Part shown: positions 21,883 through 34,000 of the stretch, in pieces
How positions within the stretch are numbered: position 1 is the stretch's first letter
Layout: each line of letters starts with the position of its first letter
DNA from: Takakia lepidozioides
Lineage: Eukaryota; Streptophyta; Takakiopsida; Takakiales; Takakiaceae
Length of the DNA: 64,000 nt
Reading direction: 5' to 3'
NCBI GenBank assembly: GCA_030704615.1
Contig: CM060732.1
Span: forward strand, 81,677,171-81,741,170
Notes under the pieces: generated by a model
Told to the model about the DNA's origin: nothing
The model's input: only the letters and a program-made list of their open reading frames with translations
Databases searched by the model: none
Translations under genes and position numbers: made by a program

Positions 21883-22291
21883 TACCAATGTTGAGCGGGT
21901 ATTGAATTTTTATCTACCCTCGGGATAAGGGTAACCTGTATTTTGAGAAAAGATTTACCCGCCAGGTCAGGGTATTATTATTTTTCAAATGGAAAGTAAG
22001 GGTTGGTTCCGGGTAATGCACATTTGTAGAACACCCCGGTTCAGGGTATAACCGGGTAACCTCAGGGTAAAATATAACCTGAGGGTAACGTTATTTAACG
22101 GGGGTATTACCCAAGGGTCGGGTAAACTTCTGATGATTTACCCTTCATCCGGGTCCTCGTCCGTGGGAAACATAAATGATACCCTTCATAAGGGTCCGGG
22201 TCCGGGTAAGCAAAACCTGCCGGTCCTGGTATATATGGGTAACCTTACCCGGATATACCCGGGTAAATCGAATACCCGCTCAACACTGGTA
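21883..22291. mobile_element. TIR element 2 (MITE-like), 409 bp
   Basis: The left terminus TACCAATGTTGAGCGGGTAT pairs with the complement at 22271-22291 (one mismatch in 21). The interior consists of variants of GGGTAACC, CCGGGTAA and CTCAGGGTAA. It is separated by CA from element 1 on the left and by CA from element 3 on the right. Confidence 0.65.
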
Positions 22292-22293
22292 CA

Positions 22294-22778
22294 TACCAGT
22301 GTTGGTCTTGTATATAGGTGAAGGACTGGTATAAAGTGTTGGTATATATGCACTGGTATCATTTGGGAGAATACTTGGTCATATACCATACCAGGCTGGT
22401 CTCAGTTTTTTCATACCAGCCACAAAACCAATACTCCCCTGCCATCTTCCTCATTTACTCTTGTATGTGTATTATACTAATTTATATGTATATATGCCTA
22501 CATACTTGTACTTTTATTTATTTATTTCTTTATTTATATTGTATTTTTTTTCACTTGCTATGTGATAAACTTGTAATTCAAGATGGCTTTGGAATGATAC
22601 CAGAATTGATATCTCATACCAGCTCGCGCTGTGGTCATGATACTCATACTCATACTAGTATTTAGAAAAATATACATCCACCATAATATAGACCAGACTG
22701 GTATAAATTGTTTGTGATACGTCTGGTACCAGGACCAGTCTGGTATGTCCTGAACCTGATACCTGAACAACACTGATA
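22294..22778. mobile_element. TIR element 3 (MITE-like), about 485 bp
   Basis: The left end TACCAGTGTTGGTC matches the complement of GAACAACACTGATA at about 22765-22778 (12 of 14). The interior contains repeated ATACCAG and CTGGTAT palindromes plus an AT-rich centre. Its termini and interior resemble the element at 46200-47072. Confidence 0.6.
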
Positions 22779-23905
22779 CATACGTATCTCTCCCTAGGAC
22801 AGGCACTTGAGAGAGAAAAAAATTGATCCCTGGCTGCTCCCTTCAACCCACCTCAATGAACACCCCTTCATTACTGTCGCTTTTAAGCTTTGTCAGACTA
22901 GCTCTAAAGAGTGAGCTTGATGAGTGGACAGGTGGGCTCCGGCTGGAGGGACACCAAGAAAAAGGGAGGAAGCAATGTTTAATCTAAGGTAGTGGCATCT
23001 AGAAGTGTGCGCGACCTTATTATGTCCCCTATTTTTGATGAATGAAGTCACCCTTTTCATCTTAGTACTCTGCACTTTTGTAAAGGAGGCGATTCAAGGT
23101 TAATTGTTGCTTTGGATTAGGTACGATGTGAGGTGTTTTGGAGTACAAGGGACTTATTTAGTGAAGCTTATTACATAGCAGCCTATAGATTCTTATTTCA
23201 AATTCCTAATTTGTTTTTGAAAGTGGAGGCGAGTGTTTTGGGACAATGGCCAATTAATACAGCAACTAAGCATCAATGCAAATGGGATGCATGGTGCACC
23301 TTGTATAGTGTTACAATGCACACATTTTTATCATGCTTCCATTGCCAAGGATGGCGGAAGAATGGGAAACGAGGGAGTTGTGGAGTCTTCTAGCTGTGTC
23401 CACGGGGTCCGCTAGTTTAGGGTTCTCAGATGGCCATGTAGGTCAACTCAGGGCATACGTAAGGGTCCTACTTGGAGTTGTATATGGTCAGATTTTGCAC
23501 AGGTCGTCGTCCCTCCAAAGGAAAGTTATGGGTCCTTCCATAAGTAGATGTGCCCAATTCCGCGTTTGGAGAACGTTACTTTTGGGCCCGCACATGGCCT
23601 GTTTTGTTAATTTTTGGGTAGGTGCACATCTTGTGCACTTACGGCAACTTAAAGCACATATCAAGGAGGATTATATGGCATTATAGGATGGACCTACAGA
23701 GCTGTAGTGGGATAATATGTACTTTGATTTTGATAGTTCATATATAATACATCTGTGATTGGAAAATTATGTGCTTTGCACAAATGATTGTTGCTTCATT
23801 TGCTATTCTGCTCATATAATTTTTGTGACACTACACCCTATGAGGAGTTGCACATTGCTTAAAAGCACACTTCAAGATACCACTACCTTACGAAAGGTAA
23901 AAAAA
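22779..23905. other. Intergenic, no gene recognised
   Basis: Short frames without domains. I see no repeat boundary or RNA gene in this stretch. Confidence 0.4.
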
Positions 23906-23911
23906 TAGTCG

Positions 23912-24095
23912 CACCATTGGAACTTCCAATGGTGGGCTCAGATTACTTGGAGTTTCTTGGGGGGTGCAACTACTAGCCACGTGTCAAATAATGGGGTGGG
24001 TTTATGTAGGGTAGGACACGTGGGGAGTCTTCTGGAAGGCTCCACAACCGCCTCAAGGGGTGAGGCCCGCAGCCTCCCAAGGCTATATAATATAA
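23912..24095 (+). promoter_or_regulatory. Promoter-like segment: two CACGTG boxes and a TATA box
   Basis: CACGTG cores lie at 23978-23983 and 24017-24022, followed by CTATATAA at 24083. Upstream is a perfect inverted repeat (CACCATTGGAA, one base, complement) at 23912-23934. This order resembles a plant promoter or the U3 region of an LTR. No coding region I recognise starts downstream, so it may be a solo LTR fragment. Confidence 0.4.
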
Positions 24096-24889
24096 GGAGG
24101 TGCTGACCTCACTACTTAGAGAATCCCCACTCTACGCCTCTATGGACCCCCGCACCCCCCTGCTTCTCGTATACAAGCTCAAATTTCCCCGCAAATGCAC
24201 CACACCTTTGCCCCGCAACCGTATATGCCGTAAAGGGTGGACCATGATGAACCCCTTCTCTTTCACTATATCCGTGCACGATATACAGTGACCTTGACCT
24301 GAACTCGTCGCGTTACTTGCTTCCAATGATGAAGGCACCCGGTCGGTGGGGAAACGTGATCGAGGAGCATTCAAGGAGGAACATAGGATACATGGGCGTA
24401 ACGAGGGGCAAGGGTGTGGCTACGAGCAGACGACCCCTTCATACAGCTTTCGAGAGTCCTGAACCACCTCCTTCAAAATAGCCATAGAGGGACCATTTCA
24501 GTGAGAAGGTGGGGATGCTCTTATACCCTATAGTAAGTACTTTGGTGACTATTTAGTGCCCCCCCCCCCCCCCCCCGGACCACGTCGTAATGACACCTCC
24601 GCCACTCCCAAGGCCCTAGCTCCCTTGTCCCCACCTCGGCCTTCATGAGCCAAAATGGCAAATCTCCATGATGCCAAAATGGCAAAACCTCAAAAGCCAG
24701 CATGGCATGGGCTCTTGGCAGGCCCGCCAACACTTGCTAGCCCCCCTCCAGGCTCGGGTGGGCCCGTAAAATGTAAAGTGTAAAGTTATCCAATTTGAAA
24801 ATGGTCTTAAACTATTAAGTAATATAATGGATTATATAAAATCTTAATAAGAATTGAGAAAGAACAACATTTTCTAAGATGAATATTGA

Positions 24890-25740
24890 GTCTGACAGGA
24901 ACAACCTTCCGGAGGGTAAACCACCATATTAAGTAAAACAAATCTGGGGTCAATTAGAATTACGAAGTACAACCTCCCGGAGGGATAACTATGACACTTG
25001 AATGCATGGGCACAACCTTATGTAAAGTAAATATTGTTATATGAATTTTCTTAATGTTGAATGTGACAAGAACAACCTTCTGAAGGGTATACCACCGTGC
25101 TAGGTAAAATCCTATACATAACCTATTAAGACAGTTCTATTCAGAGTGAACAACCTTCTGTATGAATTTTTTCAATGCTCAAGGTAACATGAACAACCGT
25201 GCAGAAGGTAAACCACTATGCTAGGTAAAATCATAGATACAACCTCTTCATAATAATTCAGAATGAAGAACCTTATGCAAGGTAAATAGTGTTGTATGGA
25301 TTTTTTCAATGTGTAATGTGACTGGAACAAAACAGGGGGGGGGGGGGGGGTACCACCATATTAGGTAAAAGAAGAGGGGGGTCACTTGAAATCTTTGAAG
25401 AAGTATTAAGCACTGCCTTTCGGAAGGTAAATATTGTTATATAGATTTTTGCAATCTGGAATGTGACATGAACAACCTTCCGACGGGGAAAATTATGTTG
25501 GGTAGAATCCTAGATAGAACGGTTGATGAAGAATTCAGAAGCACAACCTCCCGGAGGAATAACAATGAAACTTGAATGGATGAGAACACCCTTCTGTAAG
25601 ATAAATATTGTTGCATGGATTTTTTGCAATCTGGAGTTTGACAGGAACAAACTTCTGGAGGGTATACCCCCATGTTGGAATCCTAGATAGAACCTTTAAA
25701 GAAGAATTAAGATGAACAACCTTCTCGAGGGATAACAATG
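24890..25740. repeat. Tandem array with about six units of 123-175 bp
   Basis: Landmark GTGACA-GAACAACC-TTC recurs near 24892, 25060, 25183, 25314, 25460 and 25635. Each unit carries an ACAACCTTCCGGAGGGTA-type imperfect palindrome, a GGTAAAATCCTAGATA block and TTGTTATATGGATTTTT. One unit holds a run of 16 G at 25335. The array ends directly before the Myb/SANT-like gene. No protein reading is likely. Confidence 0.65.
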
Positions 25741-25816
25741 AGACGGGTGGTGCGGGCTCGGAGGTGCCCCTGAATCAAAGTGACCGTGACCGTGACCCTG
25801 GCTTCCCACCAACAGT

Positions 25817-26841
25817 TTGGCAGCGACCACGCCCCCTCCTACCAAGCCTCAAAAGGGGACTCGAAATTTTATACATGAGGAGGTCGACCGTCAACTCTAC
25901 ATCTCATCTCTTGCTGTGTCACCAGATCCTTGTAGAGGAAACGGTCAAAAATCCGAGGCATTCTGGAAAAGGGTGGCTGTTCATTTCAGCCAGAAACGGG
26001 CTGATAGTTTGCCGGGGAGACCGTATAGGAGCTTGGAGAGCAAGTGGTCTACAATTAGATATGACGTTTCGAAGTGGATTGGTGTGTACGGGGCAGTCGT
26101 TTCCCTCAAAGAGAGTGGTTGCAGCGAGGAAGACAACATTGTGAAGGTCGCCCAGCTCTACCAAGACAAGCATCCGAAGAAACAACCATTCATTTTCAAG
26201 CATTGTTGGCATATTTTGAAGCACATGCCGAGGTGGGCTGAATTGAGGAGTGACGACTCGATAAAACCAGCCTAATGAAGCGCAAGTGTACTGCAGCTGG
26301 TGGGGAAATGATTGAGGAATATAATGTGCAAGTGCTGGACGAAGACTCCAAGCTTGAAATGGTCCAAATCCATAACGATGTTGGAGCGTCGAAGTTTGTG
26401 AAGCGTGCGCAAGGATGCCGCTCAACAAAAGCAGATCACAAAGACACAAAAATGAAGGACCTCGCCATCCAAGCACAGCCTGCCGCCACTGTCGATATGG
26501 CAGCAGCAACCCGGCAGAAAGCCGAGGTCCTAACCGATGCTAGTGCACTCTCATTGTTCATGATGTCGGGTGTTGTTGCCACAGAAGAGGCGTTAGAATA
26601 TTTGAGGCTTCGTCGTGCAGAGGAATTGGGCAAGCTCAAGCTGCGGCTTGCGGCCCAGCATGCAACAACTTCAGTAGTTTCATGTGATGTGCTTGCAACA
26701 CCTTTTGCCCCTAAAGTGCTCTCAAAATGTGCCAGTCCAGGTGCCACCTCCACCTTGGCAACCTTTGCCTCCAATCATCAGGGTTGCTCGCCCTACATTT
26801 GCCCAACCTGTCATCAATCTCACGCAGTCATGTCAATGTGA
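25817..26841 (+). pseudogene. Myb/SANT-like DNA-binding protein, probably transposon-associated, frameshifted
   Basis: The first frame (25817-26275) encodes RNFIHEEVDRQLYISSLAV, then SEAFWKRVAVHF, RSLESKWSTI and PFIFKHCWHILKHMPRW. These are the spaced tryptophans and helices of the plant Myb/SANT-like trihelix domain, as in proteins annotated glutathione S-transferase T3-like and in ORF1 of PIF/Harbinger elements. The second frame starts at 26275 in an overlapping TAATG and resembles the NAM-associated C-terminal region (RAQGCRSTKADHKDTK, then EEALEYLRLRRAEELGKLKL). The two belong to one protein in relatives, so a one-base frame change separates them. No PIF transposase was found in the window. 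Confidence 0.6.
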
Positions 26842-27455
26842 TGAGGCCGTAGGTACCCAGCACAACCCAAAAACTGTGGATGACAACGAATATGATCAGG
26901 AAGTGGATTACCATGCGCCTGAGAACCTGCCCACACCTTATCGACCTTGGCAACAATTTTCAATGCCACGTAGAATTCATCCCGGGCTTTACATACCAAA
27001 CTCCTCTCTCTCAATTTGCATTTAACCAGCAATATTCCTGTGCAATCTCCCTCGTTGCTAGGGATTTAGAATACAGCGTGGATTGCACTGTAGATACCGG
27101 CAGAGCAGATAAGGACGGAGGTTGCTACAATATGAACGATAATGTTGAGACCTATGAATAAGAAAAGTTTGAGCTAATCATGTTATTTGCTATCAGTGAG
27201 GCAGATTTAGGGTTGTGTAATTCAAGTGAATGGCAGCATGGCTGTACATAATTTGATGCCTGCTCAAGGCTATGTTTCATATTGAACCTGGATGTTCGCC
27301 TTGTGCACAAGGCTGACTGTGATGCAGATAGGTGTCTCTTTTCAAGTTAAGCTTATCAATTTGATCGAATAGCAGCAGTTAGATGGACCTGCTTGATCAA
27401 ACAGCTCCACGGACTAGCAAAGTGGCAGAGAACTCTAGGAACCCATGGCTAAAAG
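26842..27455. other. Intergenic between Myb-like and LINE remnants
   Basis: No gene recognised. Small frames at 26880-27161 lack known motifs and may be decayed 3' parts of the Myb-like gene. Confidence 0.4.
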
Positions 27456-27459
27456 GGCC

Positions 27460-27890
27460 GTGATTTGGGATTGCGGATCAAGAATACCCAAAGCCACCAT
27501 TTTTTTTTTTTGGCAGAGTTCAGACCAGCTAACCAGGGCTCTCTTGTTGGAAGAGGCAGAGGTAGCTCCCCATATGAAGTTCCTCATCAATGACTTAATG
27601 TGCTTGATGAGGGAAGAGCCTAGGCAGTGGGGACCAAACCGAAGAATTTAACCATATAGAGGCCAGAAGGATCTGATTGACCACGAGCCCTCTGCCAAAG
27701 ATGGAGAGATGCAGGGAGCTCCAGTAGTAAGCCAACTTCTTCCTGAGCTTAGCAATGACAAGGGCAAAATGAACATTATCAGGAAGATTATGGCCAAATT
27801 GATGCCCTAGAAAAACATGAGTTTCCCCCTCAACGAGCCAGTGCAGACCAAGATCCATGCACCAGGGAGTGCAATGAGCAGCGGACTTGT
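27460..27890 (-). pseudogene. LINE reverse transcriptase C-terminal remnant
   Basis: The minus strand reads VFLGHQFGHNLPDN, then KLRKKLAYYWSSLHLSIFGR and LVVNQILLASIW. This is the thumb/connection region of plant LINE reverse transcriptases (LG..., KLxxKLxxW, LSLAGRxxLVNQVLLASIW). A frame change leads on to SLMRNFIWGA and NKRALVSWSELC, also typical. No catalytic FADD box is visible. The copy is 5'-truncated and frameshifted. Confidence 0.65.
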
Positions 27891-28099
27891 ATCAGACATA
27901 TGACTGAGCAGCCCCACGGATTTGTTCCAATTAACTTAAATTAGCCCAGAAGCCAAGCAAAAGCTTGAAAGCGAGTTGTACTAAGTAGCCTATACATGCA
28001 CAAGGATGGCATCGTTAACTGGTGGATTCTGAAAATGGCAGAGAGCATGGAGCATACATTGAATGGACGGATCCTTTAAGAAGCTCCTGCATTTAAGTA

Positions 28100-28790
28100 T
28101 AGGATTTGCATCATGCCCCTTGCTAGCAATAAAAAATGCCATCAAACTCTTGAATTGGCCAAGTAGAGCCCCCCCCCCCCCCCCCCCCCCATCAAGGTGT
28201 TCAAGTCTGAACTAGGTGCCTCAAAACTGGCAGAGATGGATTCAGCTCTGAGGGGGGGCAACTAAAACTCTTGAAAAAAAACAAAAGCCCAAAAGGCTAT
28301 GACAGGTGCATCATGCCCCTTTCTAGCAATCCAAAATGCCATCAAACTCTGGAATTGGCCAAGTAGAGCCCCCCCATCAAGGTGTTCAAGTCTGAATGTG
28401 CCTTGAAACTGGCAAAGATGGCATCAGCTCTGAGGGGGGCCAACTAAAACTCTTGAAAAAAATCAGATGCCCAAAAGGCATTGACAGGTGCATCATGCCT
28501 CTTTCTAGCAATCCAAAATGTCATGGCACTCTTGAATTGGCCAAGTAGAGCCCCCCCATCAAGGTGTTCAAGTGAAGGTGCCTCAAAACTTGCAGAAATG
28601 GCAGATTCACTGAGGGGGGCCAACTAAAACTCTTGGAAAAAATCAGATGCCCAAAAGGAATTGACAGGTGCATCATGCCTCTTTAGCAATCCAAAATGCC
28701 ATGGCACTCTTGAATTGGCCAAGAAGAGCCCCCCCATCAAGGTGTTCAAGTCTGAAGGTGCCTTGAAACTTGCATCATCTCGGATAGTGG
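28100..28790. repeat. Tandem array, four units of about 180-200 bp
   Basis: GTGCATCATGCC plus CTAGCAATCCAAAATGCCAT starts units at about 28107, 28306, 28488 and 28668. Each contains GGCCAAGTAGAGCCCCCCC and ATCAAGGTGTTCAAG. The first unit has 22 consecutive C where the others have about seven, so slippage expanded one tract. No coding potential. Confidence 0.8.
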
Positions 28791-31053
28791 CAGGAAACGA
28801 GGTTTCGTGTAAATTTGAGCAGACCTGTCATGGAAAGCGCGGTCACAATCACCACACCTTTGTTGTGATCTATCAGTAAATACATGGACAAACCTTTAGT
28901 GAAATTGGCATTGTAAAAAGCCTCAATGGTTCCAATGTACGCCTAGTATCCATCGTATAGATATGCTTGCACCTAAATCCCTTCAGTGCATATTTGATAT
29001 GAGGTGCATTGACTATACTTTCAGCCATCATAGTCCTGATCCTTGACTTGGTGAAGTAGTGGATTAGCATGGTTTTAGAGGGATAAAATGAATATAATGA
29101 GTCACTCTCGTACCATCTCTTCAGTCAATGAAATGGCTGGTTGTCATACTGAAGACCTCCTTGACCGCTATAGGTGGGCCCTATAAGTAATGCGGAGGAT
29201 CCTGGGTGTAGAGATACCAAGGGGTACGCCGGTTACCCCCGGAGGGGTACCCGTGGATACCCGAGGTATTGTGGGGGACTATGGAGTTGGACTCTAGTTT
29301 CCGCTTGTCTGTAATGATGGCTGTTGCACTCCATGCAAATCAATGCACACAGTAAAAGCAGAAGGTCACAAGTAGGTAGGTCGATAAAATGAACTGTCCG
29401 GCCGTGGTCTGTATCAAAACGTGAAGCTCGATGACTCCAATGAACGACTACGTCAGGTAACCGGTGCCCTCTCGCCGGTTACCTAGTCCGTAAGTTTCCA
29501 GTCACGTATTCCACTTGCATCCGTTGAATTATACAGAATATGTATACGCGAGCAGGAAAGTACGCATTTATGTATGTATGCACAAATGTGTCGTGAGCTT
29601 CTACTCGTGGCTCACCAAGGCTCCAAAACTTCGAGCTTTGTAAGCTGCTGGCGATGGCCAGCGGGTCGACTTTGTATTGTTCACTAGGGATACGGAGTAA
29701 GACTCTCAATTCACAAGTGTTATACTCTGACGAGCGCTCATTAAGGTTATGGCTGAAAGGTTCCAGAGGAATAGGGATTGCGGTGGAGGAATGGGGGTAT
29801 GCTGATATGAATAAAGTGATTTTCTGCCCAACGTCATGGTATAGTTTATGTTGTAGAGGGGCTGGTCACAAAATAAGGTTTCCTTGGTGGCAACTTAGTC
29901 ATCACATGTCTGATTTGATCAAAGAAGAGAAGTTGTGTGGATGAACAGGAAGCCTGCAGGCCAAAGGAGCTTGGACGCTTGAATTCGTGAGTCACTTAGT
30001 ACTTCACTTGCTGTCCATTGTCCATTTCAGCTTTGGATAACTCACTTTGGTTGAGCTAAAAAATTAACGAAATCAGTTGAATCAGTTGGAGGGCTCAGCT
30101 TTACAACAACTGATGTTGGCCAAGTACTTGCTGTATCCGGTACTTGATATCTTGGTCTGTGCTTCATACGTGCTTCATATGCTGTGCAGAGTGTCGATGC
30201 TTTTCCAATGGCATTGGAAACGGTTGTGGAGGAGAGGTACTCCTTGCAACCACAACTAATGGTATCCAAAAGATCTATGTTCCATACAACTACAAGATCT
30301 AACCTGGCAACTGTAGTCAGAATAGTCAAACTCAGCGTGACCTATGATACTACACACTACTGCCTCGACCCACCTTGAAATCTGAAACATCATACGTTAC
30401 ATTCAGATCTGAGTCATTTGCAGCAAAGTTTTCACTATTTTGAAAACTATTCTCATATCCTCAATAAAGCACTCAAGGCCTTCCTCCCCTTTTCCTCTTA
30501 AAACAAAAACAAAACAAAAAAAATAAAAATCTCATAAAATCTTGGAATAATCAGTGCCATTACCAGACAAAGTAGGTCTGCTTATATGACTGAAAAAAAA
30601 GCAACAATTTGCGAAAGATAACACTCCAGTATTTTGGAGGACGAAAAATCATAATTTTCATTCAAGTGGATGACCTTCATAACATCGTCAAGAAAGGGAT
30701 GAAAAAAAATTACTGCAAAGGGAAAAAATCAAGTTGGTGTCATCAAGTGGAAGGGACACATGAACAGTGGCCTGTTTTTCCTTTTCCCTCTCTATAAGAC
30801 CAAGGAAAACAGAGAGATCACGAAGAGATCAATGTGGCTGTTACATTACCTTGTGGGTCTGACTGTAGCATGCTTCACCAAATAATTTTGCCTGATTTGC
30901 AGAGCAAATGCCTGACTTTATTGCCAATCTCTCTTATACAGGCAAACATGAGACAACAACTCTCCACTAGTCCCTAAGAGTATCCTGTTACCTCACACGT
31001 GAAAAAGTGCCCTGTACAGGTCCATGGGGTACAAAGAGCCTGAGAGGAAGAAT
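28791..31053. other. Intergenic, no gene recognised
   Basis: A GGGTACCC-rich patch occurs at 29220-29270. Otherwise there are short frames without domains and A-rich stretches around 30500. The 3' UTR of the STR12-type gene should lie just below 31054. Confidence 0.4.
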
Positions 31054-34000
31054 CTAGTACTTGGGGATGGAGTTGTCAACATTGACTGAGTACGCATGTA
31101 TCCCACCCTTAATATTGTACAAGCGCGTGAAGCCCTGCAACCAGTTCACAAATATGGACACAAAACCCATTCAGATTTTTCCCTTTGATTGAAAATTTTG
31201 AATATGCCTTGAAAACTGTGGATCTGAAAGTCTACTTTGTGGTGTGTGTGTATGAGAGAGAGAGGGAGAGAGAATGACGTTAAAGAGAGAGAGACCTGGG
31301 ATTTCAGCCAGTTTGCAGCCTGTAGTGATCGCATGCCATGATGGCACTGCATATACATATGCAACAGTGTCAGCACATTCCTTCTATTCAGCATTTCATC
31401 GCACTCATGTGTTGCAAACTGCAAAGGGGGTGCTAGCAGGAAGTAGGCTGATGAGTAACGTATGCAAATGCAGACAGCTGCACAGCAACACACATTTGGG
31501 GAGCAGAGAGAAGCACAACAGAGTAACAAAGAAAGAATGGAAGGCACTTACCAAAAAGGGACGATGATCAGAACAAGAAGCACAGGCTACAACTTTACCT
31601 TACTATGATCACTATATATGCCTTGTATTGTAGCAGAGCAAGCTTTAGGAAGGGTGCAGAAAAGGTGACAGGCACTGGTCCAAGGAGGAGGAGATCACCA
31701 GCACAAAGGTATCCTTGGCTTTGTCAAGATCGTCTGCAATGGTGGGGGCCCATTGCCCAAACTGACTCAGTGGATACGCCTTGAACCCTTCAATTGCTGC
31801 CGTCGCACTATCCCACCCCACCCCATATTTGTCATGGGATTGGCATCAACAAGAGCTTAAGTACACTATAAATGAACCCAGGAAATGTGAGGAGATTGAG
31901 ATAAAGGAGCGCCAACCCAATCACTGTTTCACATTCTAGGAAAAGGTGGAGAAGACATTATATCCACACGCTGGCAGGAACACTGTAAGCCTCCAAGCAG
32001 TTTTGTATGAGGGTCCACGACCATTCCTTCAAAGCCCCTGTGCCTCACTGTATGAGGCCTCATTCCAAAGAGAGAGAAAAAGAGAGAGAGATTCATACAT
32101 CTCATCAAGTTCCCGAACATCGACAAGCTGTGCATTGTCAGTAAAATCAGAATCCTGCAATCGTGCATGAAACTCCTCCACACCTATTTCCTGCAAGAAA
32201 GTTGCCTCCCTTCACATAGCCAACTGGCATTTCATTCAGGGATAGACACGGCTGATCTGAAACTAGTCTCATCATCTCCCTTCCTTCAAAACAGTGAATC
32301 TTGTTTCCTCTGATCTCCACTCTTGAATGCCAAAACCTACATAGGTCTACAGATGCATTCTCCTCAGAAATAGCACCTCCAAGAGGATTCATAATGCATT
32401 TGGCCATCAATGTCACCACTTGTACATCCAAAACCTTTGTCTCATATTTAATACCAGGTGTTTGAGGTGCCTAAATGCAAATTGCTGCAGCTGTAGGGAA
32501 CAAAACTAGCACAGAACACTCTGGGACCCGTCAGTTCACAATTGCCACTTCTGCAGCAACAATGTCCCATAATAGGCATGCTCATGCTATTCCAGATCTT
32601 GCACTTAGGACAGCAAATACCAAGATGAACAACTTGAACCAGGAGCACTATCCCAGAATAGAGAGATAGAGAGAACCGTTCAGCAAGCACTTGCAGAAGA
32701 TGCCAGCCGTGCTTAGTTTTCACCCGCACAAGCTTGTTTAGGGGTGCATTGAAAGCTGCTTCCTCAAATTCTGGCACCTAACTCCACATGCAAATTTTTG
32801 TTCAGCAGCATCTCATGAATGCATAGTCTATTAGAGGGGTGATACAATGAACTAACAGGGGCACAGCTGCTTTATCTAGGTGGACTGGCCGATAGAAGCT
32901 ACAAACCATGACAAGAGATAGCAAGTGAAGTGAACAGACAGTAATTCGTACCAGTTCAAGGTGTCTAACAATAACAAAATGAAGATTCAGCTTATCAAGA
33001 AAATGTATCACACCCTGTGGTCAGAATTTTTTTCTGCCCCATAGGCTGAATCCCTTTCAAGGAACCCCTTGGAACAGTTGAAGCCCAGCTTCACTGATTC
33101 AGTCACCAGTGGAAGGGCTAAGGGGTTCGTGGTGCCCCAGGGAGGACCTGTGCCTCTGACATCAGAGGCAGGGTCTGCCAAACCTGACCCAGGCTCTCCC
33201 AGGACTACTTTTTATGGCACTATGGCTCAGCTAGGTCAGTTCTTCCTCCTATGCAAAGTTAAGGTTCCTTTTGATCTTGCTTAGCTAGAATGTGATAACA
33301 TATCTAAACTATAACCTCCTAGAAAGGAGTTGCTGTTGCCTATCGTCACATGGAAAGGGAGTTTTTCTTTCAACCCAGGCAGGACTTGGAGGATGTCATA
33401 ACCACTGATGTGTTCCAAAGAAAAAGCCAAACAACTGGATATAAAGTAGCGGATACCTGGCAACATCTATATGCACAAGAGTCTATTATCAACCCAGTCA
33501 CCATCCAGGTCCCTACCACAGACTGAGACAACTGATACTTCATGTCCAAGTTTGCTTGAGTGCCTTGATGCAGTCATTCATGGGTTCACACAACTGGATC
33601 AACCAGACAAATAAGGAGAAGTCAGGGTAACTACGTACAGTGCGGCCTTTGGCCAGCCATCCCAGCATGCCACCTTCGCTCTTAGAAGGGCAGATAGAGT
33701 GCTCAGTTGCCAGGTCACTCAAGTCGACTCCCTCTACAAGCGCACCAATGTTTACAAAGGCTCTAGTATCAGCTGCAATCTTCGTTCTACTTCAACTATG
33801 AGACTGACTACAATGCCAGGACTCTTCTCTGTACAGTCTCTTTACCTCTATGTCTGTCAATTCCCAGGTGGTCTTATGTTGATACTACGTTGTACAAATA
33901 AGCTTATATTGAAAGGTAGAACAAGATTGTACTCTTCTCCATCCAGTGAGTGTATCCTCAACATAGATCAACTTCAGCTGGCTCTTGGGCACCAAAGAGC

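Noticed and set aside
22690-22760. Strongly palindromic GGTAC/TACCAG stretch considered as an operator
   Set aside because: It is part of the interior repeats of TIR element 3, which explains it better.
24890-28790. CRISPR-like arrays
   Set aside because: The repeats are long (120-200 bp), contiguous and without unique spacers, and the genome is eukaryotic.
31946-32170. Plus-strand frame opposite STR12 exon 5
   Set aside because: Antisense of a well-supported rhodanese exon and its intron.
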